Positions 1-5,638 of a stretch of DNA of 5,638 nucleotides are shown here, in pieces. This DNA is from Thermoleophilia bacterium. Lineage in GTDB: Bacteria > Actinomycetota > Thermoleophilia > Gaiellales > Gaiellaceae. Under the pieces are notes generated by a model. That model was not told the DNA's origin. It saw only the letters and a program-made list of their open reading frames with translations, and searched no databases. Made by a program: the position numbers and the translations under genes. The number at the start of each line of letters is the position of its first letter. Position 1 is the first letter of the stretch. The DNA lies in assembly GCA_025933895.1 (NCBI GenBank), contig JAICZB010000174.1, positions 1-5,638 of the forward strand, read 5' to 3'.

Positions 1-1
1 G

Positions 2-448
2 CCGCGCGTAGGCCCAGCCCGGGGTCCCGACGATGTCCAGGATCGGCGTCAGGCCGGCTGCTTCCGATTGCTCGACGACGGAATCGAACCCCGTCCAGGT
101 GTAACCGGGGGAGGTCGGATCGGCGGCGACGAAGTCCGGGGACGGCGAGGCGGGAGCGATGGCTCGCCAGGGAACCGACAGCCGGATGTACGTAGCGCCG
201 GCCGCCCGGGCCAGCGCAAATGCCGTCTCCCGCTGGGAACCGGTGAAGAGAGGGTCGAGAAGCGACGTGCGCAGCGGAATCGTCGCGCGCGTCGCGATCA
301 CGTGCTGCCGAGTCGTCCTCGCCGCGGCGGACGAGGCTGCCGCGACCATTGCGAGCGCGCAAAGAGCAAGCGCGGCGCACCGGCGAAGCCCGGCGTGCGC
401 CCAAGCGCGGCTAAACCTCGCCGCCGAACGAGAGTCCCTCAACCGCAC
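2..448 (-). CDS. Secreted glycoside hydrolase (GH5/GH39-like TIM barrel), N-terminal part, cut by left window edge
   Basis: Reading the minus strand from a GTG at 448 gives 149 residues without a stop up to the window edge. The start has a typical export signal: basic residues up to Arg22-Arg23, a hydrophobic stretch of about residues 24-38 (CAALALCALAMVAAA), and a small-residue cleavage region around SSAAA (39-43). No lipobox is present. The mature part fits the first strands of a clan-A glycosidase barrel: ALARAAGATYIRLSVPW (78-94), then a WTGFDSVVEQSEAAGL helix (118-133) leading into TPILDIVGTPGW (134-145). The catalytic glutamates would lie beyond the edge, so family and substrate cannot be decided. 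The frame opens just after the methyltransferase stop (497-499), and the 48-base spacer suggests one transcript. The protein probably acts outside the membrane on the polysaccharide made here (inference). The start is uncertain: no clear ribosome site precedes it, TTG at 442 is an alternative, and ATG at 349 would destroy the signal peptide. Confidence 0.75.
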   Translation of the reverse strand, partial: MRLRDSRSAARFSRAWAHAGLRRCAALALCALAMVAAASSAAARTTRQHVIATRATIPLRTSLLDPLFTGSQRETAFALARAAGATYIRLSVPWRAIAPASPSPDFVAADPTSPGYTWTGFDSVVEQSEAAGLTPILDIVGTPGWAYAR

Positions 449-496
449 CGTCGGCGATCGTAACCGGGCGGTCGGCTCCCATGGTGAGGCCCTTAG

Positions 497-1294
497 CTAC
501 CCCGGGAGACGAGCGGTCACCTGAAGCTCACTCGTCGCGAGCGGCATCCCGAGCCGGTATCCCGCGTAGACGACCGAATTCCAGGCGCGCTTGCCGGAGA
601 TGAGGAGCCGCGAGGACGAGTGGCCGGTCGAACACCATTCGATGACGCCGCGGTGGTGGAACCGGACGTCGTGGAACCCGTGCGCCTCGAGCAGCCGGCG
701 GAGCGAATGCGTGGTGAAATGCCAGACGTGGTCGTCACTGGTCCCGAACAGGAGCGGCCTGTGGACGAGCGCGAGCAGCCGGGCATAACGGCGTTGGAAC
801 GCGAAGTTCGGCGTGGTCAGCCAGAGCGTTCCTCCTCCTCGCAGGGCCGTGCGTGCCGACTCGAGCAGTTGACCCGGCTCGGGCAGATGGGCGATGACGC
901 ACCACAGCGTGACAACGTCGAAGCCGCCGGCGGGCACCTCGAGAGCCCGCCGCCCGAGGCGTGCCCGCGCGGCCGCCGTGGCTTCGGGAGAAGTGTCGAA
1001 GGAATAGGCGTCCCAGCCGGCCTCGAGCGCGATAGCCGCGAACTCTCCTGTGCCGCCGCCGAGATCCAGGAGCCTTCCGCGCGGCAGCATGGCGAGCGCC
1101 GAGAGGAAGTAGCGACGCTTCGCGTCGGCCCAGTACGGGTCGCTCGTCTCCTTCGAGGCCCAGTAGTCGGCCCTTCCGCCGTCGTACCCGAGCACCCGCC
1201 CGAGCCCGCACGCCGGACACTCTGCGAAGCGGGAAGGGCCGTACCGGGTCTCGACGCGCGGGGATCCGCAGACAGGACAGGCACCGGTTGGCAC
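497..1294 (-). CDS. Class I SAM-dependent methyltransferase with N-terminal four-cysteine (zinc-ribbon-like) motif
   Basis: The protein has 265 residues when started at GTG 1294. It opens with CPVCG (Cys6, Cys9) and CPACG (Cys26, Cys29), a four-cysteine set typical of a small zinc ribbon. A Rossmann methyltransferase domain follows: motif I LLDLGGGTGEF at about 75-85 binds SAM, Asp100 in SFDTS is the likely ribose-binding acid, and FDVVTLWCVIAHLPEP (about 125-140) is followed by GGTLWLTTPN (about 154-163), as in the Methyltransf_23/11 type. Such proteins are common in O-antigen and exopolysaccharide loci, where they methylate sugars or sugar nucleotides; the acceptor here is unknown. The frame extends to a GTG at 1345, but that would leave two bases before the divergent neighbour's start. 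GTG 1294 has GGTGATC, complementary to the 16S rRNA 3' end, at the right distance, and places the start just before the first CxxC. GTG 1303 is a third option. It is followed by the secreted hydrolase in the same direction. Confidence 0.85.
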   Translation of the reverse strand: MPTGACPVCGSPRVETRYGPSRFAECPACGLGRVLGYDGGRADYWASKETSDPYWADAKRRYFLSALAMLPRGRLLDLGGGTGEFAAIALEAGWDAYSFDTSPEATAAARARLGRRALEVPAGGFDVVTLWCVIAHLPEPGQLLESARTALRGGGTLWLTTPNFAFQRRYARLLALVHRPLLFGTSDDHVWHFTTHSLRRLLEAHGFHDVRFHHRGVIEWCSTGHSSSRLLISGKRAWNSVVYAGYRLGMPLATSELQVTARLPG

Positions 1295-1347
1295 TCCGAT
1301 CACCGTAACTATCGTCTCGGCGTCGTGGTCGACAGCGGTCTCCACTC
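1295..1347. promoter_or_regulatory. Divergent intergenic junction, candidate bidirectional promoter
   Basis: This short space lies between the start codons of the minus-strand methyltransferase (GTG 1294) and the plus-strand glycosyltransferase (GTG 1348). Both transcripts must begin here or inside the opposite gene. The only AT-rich patch is TAACTAT at 1306-1312. It could serve as a -10 element toward the right (TAACTA) or toward the left (TAGTTA). No convincing -35 box or operator repeat is seen. The role follows mainly from gene arrangement. Confidence 0.3.
1298..1304 (-). promoter_or_regulatory. Probable ribosome binding site that decides the methyltransferase start
   Basis: The minus strand reads GGTGATCGGA immediately before GTG 1294. 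GGTGATC can pair with GATCACC at the 3' end of 16S rRNA, and its first GG lies 8 bases from the start codon, where the core of a full GGAGGTGATC site would sit. No comparable match precedes the GTG codons at 1303 or 1345. The pairing is seen in the sequence; use in the cell is inferred. Confidence 0.4.
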
Positions 1348-2547
1348 GTGAGCGACGGGGCGACGCAAGCCGCGGATCGAGCGATCGGCGAGCCGACGGC
1401 GGTCGTGCACGACTGGTTCCAGGGGATGCACGGTTCGGAGCGGGTCGTCGACGTCATCCGCTCGGGCCTGTTCCGGCACGAGCGCGAGCCGGACATCGTC
1501 ACCTTCGCGGCGGCTCGGGACGTCCTCCCGGACGAGCTCGCCCGCCGGATCGTCCGCGAGTCGCGGCTCGCCTCGCTACCGGGGATCCGCCAGGTCGGAC
1601 GCGAAGGAGGACGCTGGCGGTACCTCCTTCCCTACATGCCGCGCTATTTCGCTTCGCTCGACCTCTCGGCGTACGACCTCGTCATCGCGTCGTCGCATGC
1701 CTGTGCGCTCAACGTGCGCCCGCGCCGGGACGCGCTCTTCGTCTGTTACTGCCACACGCCGATGCGCTACGCGTGGCTTCCGGAGACGGACGCCGGGCCC
1801 GTCGGCGAGCTCGGCTCTTTCGGGTTGCGCGTCCTGCGAGGCCACCTCCGCCGCATGGACCTCGCAGCGTCGCGGCGGCCCGCTGCCTTCGCCGCGAACT
1901 CGACCGCGGTTCGTGACCGGATCCACCGCTTCTACGGCCGCGAGGCCAGGATCATCCATCCCCCGGTCGACGTGGCCGAGCTCGACTCGACGACCGAGAA
2001 GGAGGCGGGACGTTTTCTCTGGGTGCACAGGCTCGTCCCCTACAAGCGGCCGGAGCTCGTGCTCGAGGCGTTCCGCGACCTGCCCTATCGCCTGACGATG
2101 GTCGGCGTCGGCCCGCTCGAAGCACGTCTGCGGAAGCGTCTTCCGGCCAACGTAGAGCTGCTCGGCTGGGTCTCCCGAGCCGAGCTCGCCGAGCTGTACG
2201 CCCGTGCCTCGGGGTTCGTACACGTGGCCGAGGAGGACTTCGGAATCTCGACCGTCGAGGCGCTGGCCGCCGGAACGCCGGTCGTCGCCCTCGACGCCGG
2301 CGGGGCGCGGGACATCGTCCGCGACGGCGTCGACGGCGTGCTGATCGACCACGCCGACCTGCGAGCCCTGCAGAGCGCCGTGCGGGCCGTCGCAACCGGC
2401 TCCTGGGATCGGGAGGCCCTTCGAGACCGAGCGCTCGAGTTCTCGACCGAGCGTTTTCTGGAGCGGATGCGCACCTGGCTCGACGAGACGTCCACCGAGG
2501 TGCGGGGGCGGCCGCTTCGCTGGACGGACTCTGCGTTGCACCGGTGA
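1348..2547 (+). CDS. Glycosyltransferase family 4, WbaZ-like (GT-B fold)
   Basis: The protein has 399 residues, normal for a GT4 enzyme. The first strand with its donor/acceptor loop is TAVVHDWFQGMHGSERV (about 17-33), the opening of WbaZ-type mannosyltransferases. CYCHTPMRYAW (135... to Trp143) is another signature of that subgroup. The C-terminal nucleotide-sugar half begins near FLWVHRLVPYKRPELVLEAF, with Arg228 and Lys233 as likely phosphate-binding residues. The EX7E motif is Glu296 to Glu304 within EEDFGISTVEALAAGTPVVA. It is soluble and should act on the cytoplasmic face of the membrane, moving a sugar from a nucleotide donor to a lipid-linked repeat unit. Mannose is possible from subgroup resemblance but is not shown. 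GTG 1348 is the only upstream start in frame after a stop at 1306-1308; no Shine-Dalgarno site is obvious. Its stop overlaps the next gene's start in GTGA, so the two are probably translationally coupled. Confidence 0.9.
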   Translation: MSDGATQAADRAIGEPTAVVHDWFQGMHGSERVVDVIRSGLFRHEREPDIVTFAAARDVLPDELARRIVRESRLASLPGIRQVGREGGRWRYLLPYMPRYFASLDLSAYDLVIASSHACALNVRPRRDALFVCYCHTPMRYAWLPETDAGPVGELGSFGLRVLRGHLRRMDLAASRRPAAFAANSTAVRDRIHRFYGREARIIHPPVDVAELDSTTEKEAGRFLWVHRLVPYKRPELVLEAFRDLPYRLTMVGVGPLEARLRKRLPANVELLGWVSRAELAELYARASGFVHVAEEDFGISTVEALAAGTPVVALDAGGARDIVRDGVDGVLIDHADLRALQSAVRAVATGSWDREALRDRALEFSTERFLERMRTWLDETSTEVRGRPLRWTDSALHR

Positions 2548-3650
2548 AGATCGGGATCGACGCGCGCAACGACGGCACCGGCGTCGGGCGCTACACGTTC
2601 TCGCTCGTCCGCGAGCTGGCGAGGATCGACGGCGAGAACGAGTACGTCCTCTTCGTGAGCCGGGAGCGCTTCGCCACGGAGCCGGCGCCCGGCCCCAACT
2701 TCCGCCTGGTGGAAGCGGGGATCCCCTGGTTCACCCTCCGCGAGCAGCTTTCGCTGCCGCGCCTCGTCGCACAGGAGCAGCCCGACCTCATGCACTACCC
2801 GCACCTGACTGTGCCGCTGCTTTCGAGGACGCCGTTCGTCGTCACCGTCCACGACCTCAACTACCTCGACGCCGACGCGATTGCCGGTCCCACCGACAAG
2901 CGCCCTCTGCGGAGTGGGATGCGACGGGCGGGGTACCGGCTCGAGCTGCTGAAGGCGCGACGCGCGCGGCGTCTCATCGCGGTCTCGGAGCACACGCGCG
3001 AGACGCTGGTCCGGCGACTGCGGATCGACTCGGCGCGAACTGCCGTCACCTACGAGGCGGCCGACACGACGGCAGCGATCGAGCCCGATACGACGGTGCT
3101 CCAGCGCCACGGTCTCGACTCCCCGTTCTTCCTCTACGTGGGGTCGGCCTATCCGTACAAGAATCTCGCGAGACTGATCGAGGCCTTCGCGCGGCTCGCC
3201 GGCGGATACCGCCTCGTGCTCGCCGGCGACCAAGAGCACTTCGGCGCCTCGCTCGAGGAGAACGCAGCGGCCGCCGGGCTGGCCGACCAGGTCCTCTTCA
3301 CCGGCCCGGTGTCGGAGGCAGAGCTCGCGGCCCTCTACAGCGGTGCCCTCGCATACACCTTCGTCTCCCTTTCCGAGGGCTTCGGCCTACCGGGGCTCGA
3401 GGCGATGGCCGCCGGGGTGCCGGTGATCGCTGCGACTGCAGGAAGCCTCCCGGAGATCTACGAGGACGCGGCTCGCTACTGCGACCCGCTCGACGTCGAA
3501 TCGATCGCCATGGCCCTCGCGGACGTCGCGTCCGACGAGCGGCTGCGGAACGATCTCGTAGCACGCGGCCGGAAGCGGGTCAGAGAGTTCTCCTGGCGGC
3601 GGACGGCCGAGCAGACGCTCACCGTCTACCGCGAGGCGCTTCTACACTGA
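2544..3650 (+). CDS. Glycosyltransferase family 4, MtfB-like (GT-B fold)
   Basis: The protein has 368 residues, full length for this group. The N-terminus KIGIDARNDGTGVGRYTF is the typical MtfB-like opening with its glycine-rich loop. VVTVHDLNYLD follows, with His103, Asp104 and Asn106. The C-terminal domain starts with FFLYVGSAYPYKNLARLIEAF, where Lys206 is the expected phosphate contact. It carries the EX7E motif Glu278 to Glu286 in SLSEGFGLPGLEAMAAGVPVI, then GSLPEIYEDAARYCDPLD, which closes the donor site. The family transfers sugars from nucleotide donors and retains the anomeric configuration; donor and acceptor here are unknown. GTG 2544 shares four bases with the upstream stop (GTGA at 2544-2547), and no independent ribosome site is visible, which fits translational coupling. 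The polymerase gene starts five bases after this stop. It differs in sequence from its upstream neighbour throughout, so the pair is not a recent tandem duplication. Confidence 0.92.
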   Translation: MKIGIDARNDGTGVGRYTFSLVRELARIDGENEYVLFVSRERFATEPAPGPNFRLVEAGIPWFTLREQLSLPRLVAQEQPDLMHYPHLTVPLLSRTPFVVTVHDLNYLDADAIAGPTDKRPLRSGMRRAGYRLELLKARRARRLIAVSEHTRETLVRRLRIDSARTAVTYEAADTTAAIEPDTTVLQRHGLDSPFFLYVGSAYPYKNLARLIEAFARLAGGYRLVLAGDQEHFGASLEENAAAAGLADQVLFTGPVSEAELAALYSGALAYTFVSLSEGFGLPGLEAMAAGVPVIAATAGSLPEIYEDAARYCDPLDVESIAMALADVASDERLRNDLVARGRKRVREFSWRRTAEQTLTVYREALLH

Positions 3651-3655
3651 ACGCC

Positions 3656-5002
3656 ATGTCGGCCGTCGCCCGCGCGAGCGTCCGAGGTCGCGTGCGGCGC
3701 CATTTCACCCTCGAGACCGCCGTCCGCCCGCACACGCTGCTGCTCGTCGGCGCCTGCCTCAGCCTCCTCGCCTGGGCCGTCCCATGGGGAGGAGCGATTC
3801 CCGCTCCCGTGCGCGGCTTCGTGCGGACGGAGCCGTTGACACTGCACGGCGCGCTCTTTCTGCTCGCCTGGTACGCATTCTTCTTCGCCGTCGCCCTCGG
3901 CGGCTTCGAGCTCGGACGCCGGATTCCCGTGCTCCGGCGCGCGGAGCGCGTTCCCTGGGAGAGCTACTACGTCTTTCTCAGCATCCTCGGCCTTGCCGGA
4001 ACGGCGTACTCCTACGCCTACGTCGCGGCGAAGTCTCCTCACGCATTGTCCGAAGCGTTCCTCCACCACCAGTTCAACGCCGTGCGGCTGGTCCTTCCGT
4101 ACTCGAGCGGCCCGCAGACGCTTCGCTACGCGACGTGCCTCGGCGGGGCAATCGCCATCTTCGAGCTCGGTCGCCTGCGCTTCCGAGCGATCCACGTCGT
4201 CAACGTGCTGCTGCTTCTGCTCTCCGCCGCGATCGCCTCACGAGCGTCGCTCATCGTCGCCGCGATCGCGGTCGCCGGCCTTGCGGCGCGCCACCTCCAC
4301 AACGTCCGGATGCACGTACGTACGGTCGTCGGGATGCTGCTCCTCGGGCTTGTGACCCTGTTCCTTGCGCTCAGCCTGCTCAGCTACTCGCGGGACGCAG
4401 ACTTCTACCGCTCGTACGGCGTCCGCGATCCGCTCGTGATGAACGTCGACGGAATCGTGCGCTACCTCGGCATCCCCTTCCAGGCGGCGGTGGCAGTGAG
4501 CAATCGCGTGACGAGGTGGCCCGCGGCACCCGCGAGCGCGGCTGCAGGCGCTCGGGTGTACCTGCTGCCCACGTACGTGAGCAAGAGCGCCCCCGCCTCG
4601 GTCGTCCGCGGTGAGAACCGCTACGCGAAGATCGTCGCGATTCCCGCCTCGCAGACGACGAATTCAGTGCTCGCCATGACGTACGGAGTGTTCGGAGCGG
4701 TCGCTTTCGCCGTCCTCGGACTCGCGGTCCTCGTTGCGGGCGTGATCGCCGGGCATGCATCGCGGTACCGGAGTTACGTGTTCCTCGCCGGTCTGGTCGT
4801 CGCGTATTGCCTGGCGGAGTGGTGGCGCACGTACGTCCTCAACCAGGGGTTCATCCACTTTCTCGTCCTCGCGGTCGCGTTCTGGGCGGTGGTCGGCTCG
4901 AGCGTCGATCGCTGGACCGGCGGACTCTGGTCGAGATTCACGAGTCTCCTCCTGCCGGAGGATCGCCGGCAAGGATGGCGGCGAGCTCCTCGGCGGCCAT
5001 GA
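3656..5002 (+). CDS. Polytopic membrane protein, probable Wzy-type oligosaccharide repeat-unit polymerase
   Basis: The protein has 448 residues and about ten hydrophobic segments: near 27-46, 62-84, 103-125, 155-172, 178-211 (probably two), 220-243, 262-283, 337-366, 373-390 and 396-415. A polar region of about 50 residues (284-336) rich in Arg, Ser and Pro lies before the last three segments, like the large outside loop of Wzy polymerases. Two sites fit the family: Arg196 in ASRASLIVAAI, and TTNSVLAMTYGVFGAVAF (334-351), which resembles the conserved Asn/Thr and glycine-rich stretch before the next helix. Wzy proteins join undecaprenyl-linked repeat units on the outer face of the membrane. 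Their sequences are poorly conserved, so the call rests on topology, size and position after two glycosyltransferases. A ligase or another glycan membrane enzyme is possible. ATG 3656 is five bases after the previous stop. The basic tail (about 430-448) overlaps the convergent gene and may be dispensable. Confidence 0.75.
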   Translation: MSAVARASVRGRVRRHFTLETAVRPHTLLLVGACLSLLAWAVPWGGAIPAPVRGFVRTEPLTLHGALFLLAWYAFFFAVALGGFELGRRIPVLRRAERVPWESYYVFLSILGLAGTAYSYAYVAAKSPHALSEAFLHHQFNAVRLVLPYSSGPQTLRYATCLGGAIAIFELGRLRFRAIHVVNVLLLLLSAAIASRASLIVAAIAVAGLAARHLHNVRMHVRTVVGMLLLGLVTLFLALSLLSYSRDADFYRSYGVRDPLVMNVDGIVRYLGIPFQAAVAVSNRVTRWPAAPASAAAGARVYLLPTYVSKSAPASVVRGENRYAKIVAIPASQTTNSVLAMTYGVFGAVAFAVLGLAVLVAGVIAGHASRYRSYVFLAGLVVAYCLAEWWRTYVLNQGFIHFLVLAVAFWAVVGSSVDRWTGGLWSRFTSLLLPEDRRQGWRRAPRRP

Positions 5003-5638
5003 TCCCTTCGGCGAATGCCGGCGAGTGCGGCATTCGCTCGGCTTGCGCGAGCGCACGCCGCAGGCTGTCTCTGTTGCCTGCCTCGAAGAGACAGAGATTC
5101 GGCCGGTCGGCCTCCAGGTGAGAAGGCGCGACGATGGGAAGCCGGCAGTACGAGTACTGCACGACCTTGTTGCCCTGCCCCAGGCCCTCGTAGCCGGGTG
5201 GGAAGAGAAGCAGCCCGAAGGTCGCGTGCCGGAGGTACGGGACGACCTCCTCGAACGGCAGGACCGGATGGAACGTGACGTTGGGCGGCTGAGACCGCGG
5301 CGGTGGGCCTACGACGTGGAAGGCGACGTGCGACGCCAGCTCCGCGGCCGCCGCGAGGCTGTCGTAGTCGAAGAGGGGCGAGACTCCGGCGAACACCGCG
5401 GCCGGGCCTGCTTCGTATGGGGAATCGGTCGGCCGATCGAGCGCTGCCTTGTCGATTCCCGGCGGGTGCAGCTCGACCGCGCCGTACAGCGCGAGAACGT
5501 CCGCGATCTGCGGAGTCGGAGCGCTGACCAGGTCGAAGCACGGCACCGTCCGCGCCTCGGCCTCGAGGATGAGCGGGTGGACGCCGAGCGCACGTAGGTC
5601 GTCCGATGCGCGATAGACGAAGCGGGCCCGCGGCGCGC
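4938..5638 (-). CDS. GumK-like glycosyltransferase (GT70-type), C-terminal part, cut by right window edge
   Basis: On the minus strand the frame is open from the window edge to the TGA at 4938-4940, giving 232 full codons. A GTG at 5546 is internal and not the start, because the residues before it continue a conserved-looking region: ARFVYRASDDLRALGVHP, then DLVSAPTPQIADVL. The pattern resembles GumK, the membrane-associated glucuronosyltransferase of xanthan synthesis, whose N-terminal half ends with a YR.SDD-type stretch. The donor domain follows: AAVFAGVSPLFDYDSLAAAA, then VAFHVVGPPP, PNVTFHPVLPFEEVVPYLRHATFGLLLF, and GQGNKVVQYSYCRLPIVAP (about 5130-5180), which matches the K-LLQY-GLP core of that group. 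A glucuronic acid donor is an inference from resemblance. It is soluble or membrane-associated and cytoplasmic. About 40 percent of a GumK-sized protein lies outside the window. Its 3' end overlaps the polymerase gene by 65 bases, tail to tail. Confidence 0.75.
   Translation of the reverse strand, partial: APRARFVYRASDDLRALGVHPLILEAEARTVPCFDLVSAPTPQIADVLALYGAVELHPPGIDKAALDRPTDSPYEAGPAAVFAGVSPLFDYDSLAAAAELASHVAFHVVGPPPRSQPPNVTFHPVLPFEEVVPYLRHATFGLLLFPPGYEGLGQGNKVVQYSYCRLPIVAPSHLEADRPNLCLFEAGNRDSLRRALAQAERMPHSPAFAEGIMAAEELAAILAGDPPAGGDS
5011..5037 (+). terminator. Strong inverted repeat, candidate terminator of the plus-strand operon
   Basis: GCGAATGCCG (5011-5020) and CGGCATTCGC (5028-5037) are perfect inverted copies around the 7-base loop GCGAGTG. 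The stem starts eight bases after the polymerase stop, where a terminator would be placed. No T-run follows, so it would not be a textbook intrinsic terminator; high-GC bacteria often use hairpins of this sort or Rho. It lies within the coding sequence of the opposite-strand GumK-like gene, so it may also arise partly from codon constraint. Confidence 0.45.

Noticed and set aside
68..524. Two overlapping plus-strand frames at the left edge
   Set aside because: Both are Arg-rich low-complexity translations; the minus strand gives a signal peptide and glycosidase-like sequence instead.
620..1351. 243-codon plus-strand open frame opposite the methyltransferase
   Set aside because: The opposite strand encodes a complete SAM-binding domain; this frame shows no motif and is Arg/Glu rich, as antisense frames in GC-rich genes are.
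1576..2541. 321-codon minus-strand open frame opposite the first GT4 gene
   Set aside because: It is a shadow of a gene with all expected GT4 motifs; its own translation has no recognisable fold or start context.
2085..3239. 384-codon minus-strand open frame crossing the junction of the two GT4 genes
   Set aside because: It is antisense to two clearly recognised enzymes, has an Arg/Glu/Gly-rich composition with no domain motif, and arises from the scarcity of stops in high-GC DNA.
4311..4326. Repeated acgtacgt palindromic stretch as a possible operator
   Set aside because: It lies inside the polymerase coding sequence within a hydrophilic turn, has no second copy near a start codon, and is readily explained by His-Val-Arg-Thr codons.
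4938..5546. GTG at 5546 as the true start of the right-edge glycosyltransferase
   Set aside because: The same frame continues to the window edge with family-like residues (VYRASDDLRALG), so the gene is longer and simply truncated by the window.
4755..5597. 280-codon plus-strand frame running past the polymerase end
   Set aside because: It is out of frame with the polymerase and antisense to the GumK-like gene, and its translation is Arg/Ser-rich without domains.

Overview
This is a gene-dense, high-GC bacterial window. Codon third positions are strongly GC-biased, four of the six start codons look like GTG or lie off the edge, and few classical Shine-Dalgarno sites are visible. Every recognisable gene belongs to the biosynthesis or processing of a cell-surface or secreted polysaccharide. 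The base composition, GTG starts and gene style would fit a high-GC actinobacterial lineage such as Thermoleophilia. That placement is inferred from style only; no phylogenetic marker gene is present.

Layout. The left edge (about 2-1294) is a minus-strand pair: a class I SAM-dependent methyltransferase with an N-terminal four-cysteine zinc-ribbon-like motif, followed 48 bases later by the N-terminal part of a secreted TIM-barrel glycoside hydrolase that runs off the left edge. A head-to-head junction of only about 53 bases (1295-1347) separates this pair from a plus-strand operon. That operon holds two family-4 glycosyltransferases of different subtypes, joined by a 4-base GTGA overlap, and then, 5 bases later, a polytopic membrane protein that looks like a Wzy-type repeat-unit polymerase. 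At the right edge a minus-strand GumK-like glycosyltransferase enters from outside the window. Its 3' end overlaps the 3' end of the polymerase gene by 65 bases. A perfect 10-bp inverted repeat just after the polymerase stop is the best terminator candidate.

How the genes could work together (inference). The glycosyltransferases would add sugars in sequence to a lipid-linked repeat unit on the cytoplasmic face. The methyltransferase may decorate a sugar or sugar nucleotide. The polymerase would join flipped repeat units outside the membrane. The secreted hydrolase may trim, release or edit the polymer, as glycoside hydrolases encoded in other exopolysaccharide loci do. The initiating phosphosugar transferase, flippase and chain-length regulator are not in the window and would be expected in the flanks.

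No tRNA, rRNA, CRISPR array, insertion sequence or attachment site was seen. No stretch above 300 bases is without a gene. I see no clearly new system. The points most worth checking are the glycoside hydrolase at the left edge, the tail-to-tail overlap with its hairpins, and the tight divergent junction with its start-site ambiguity.
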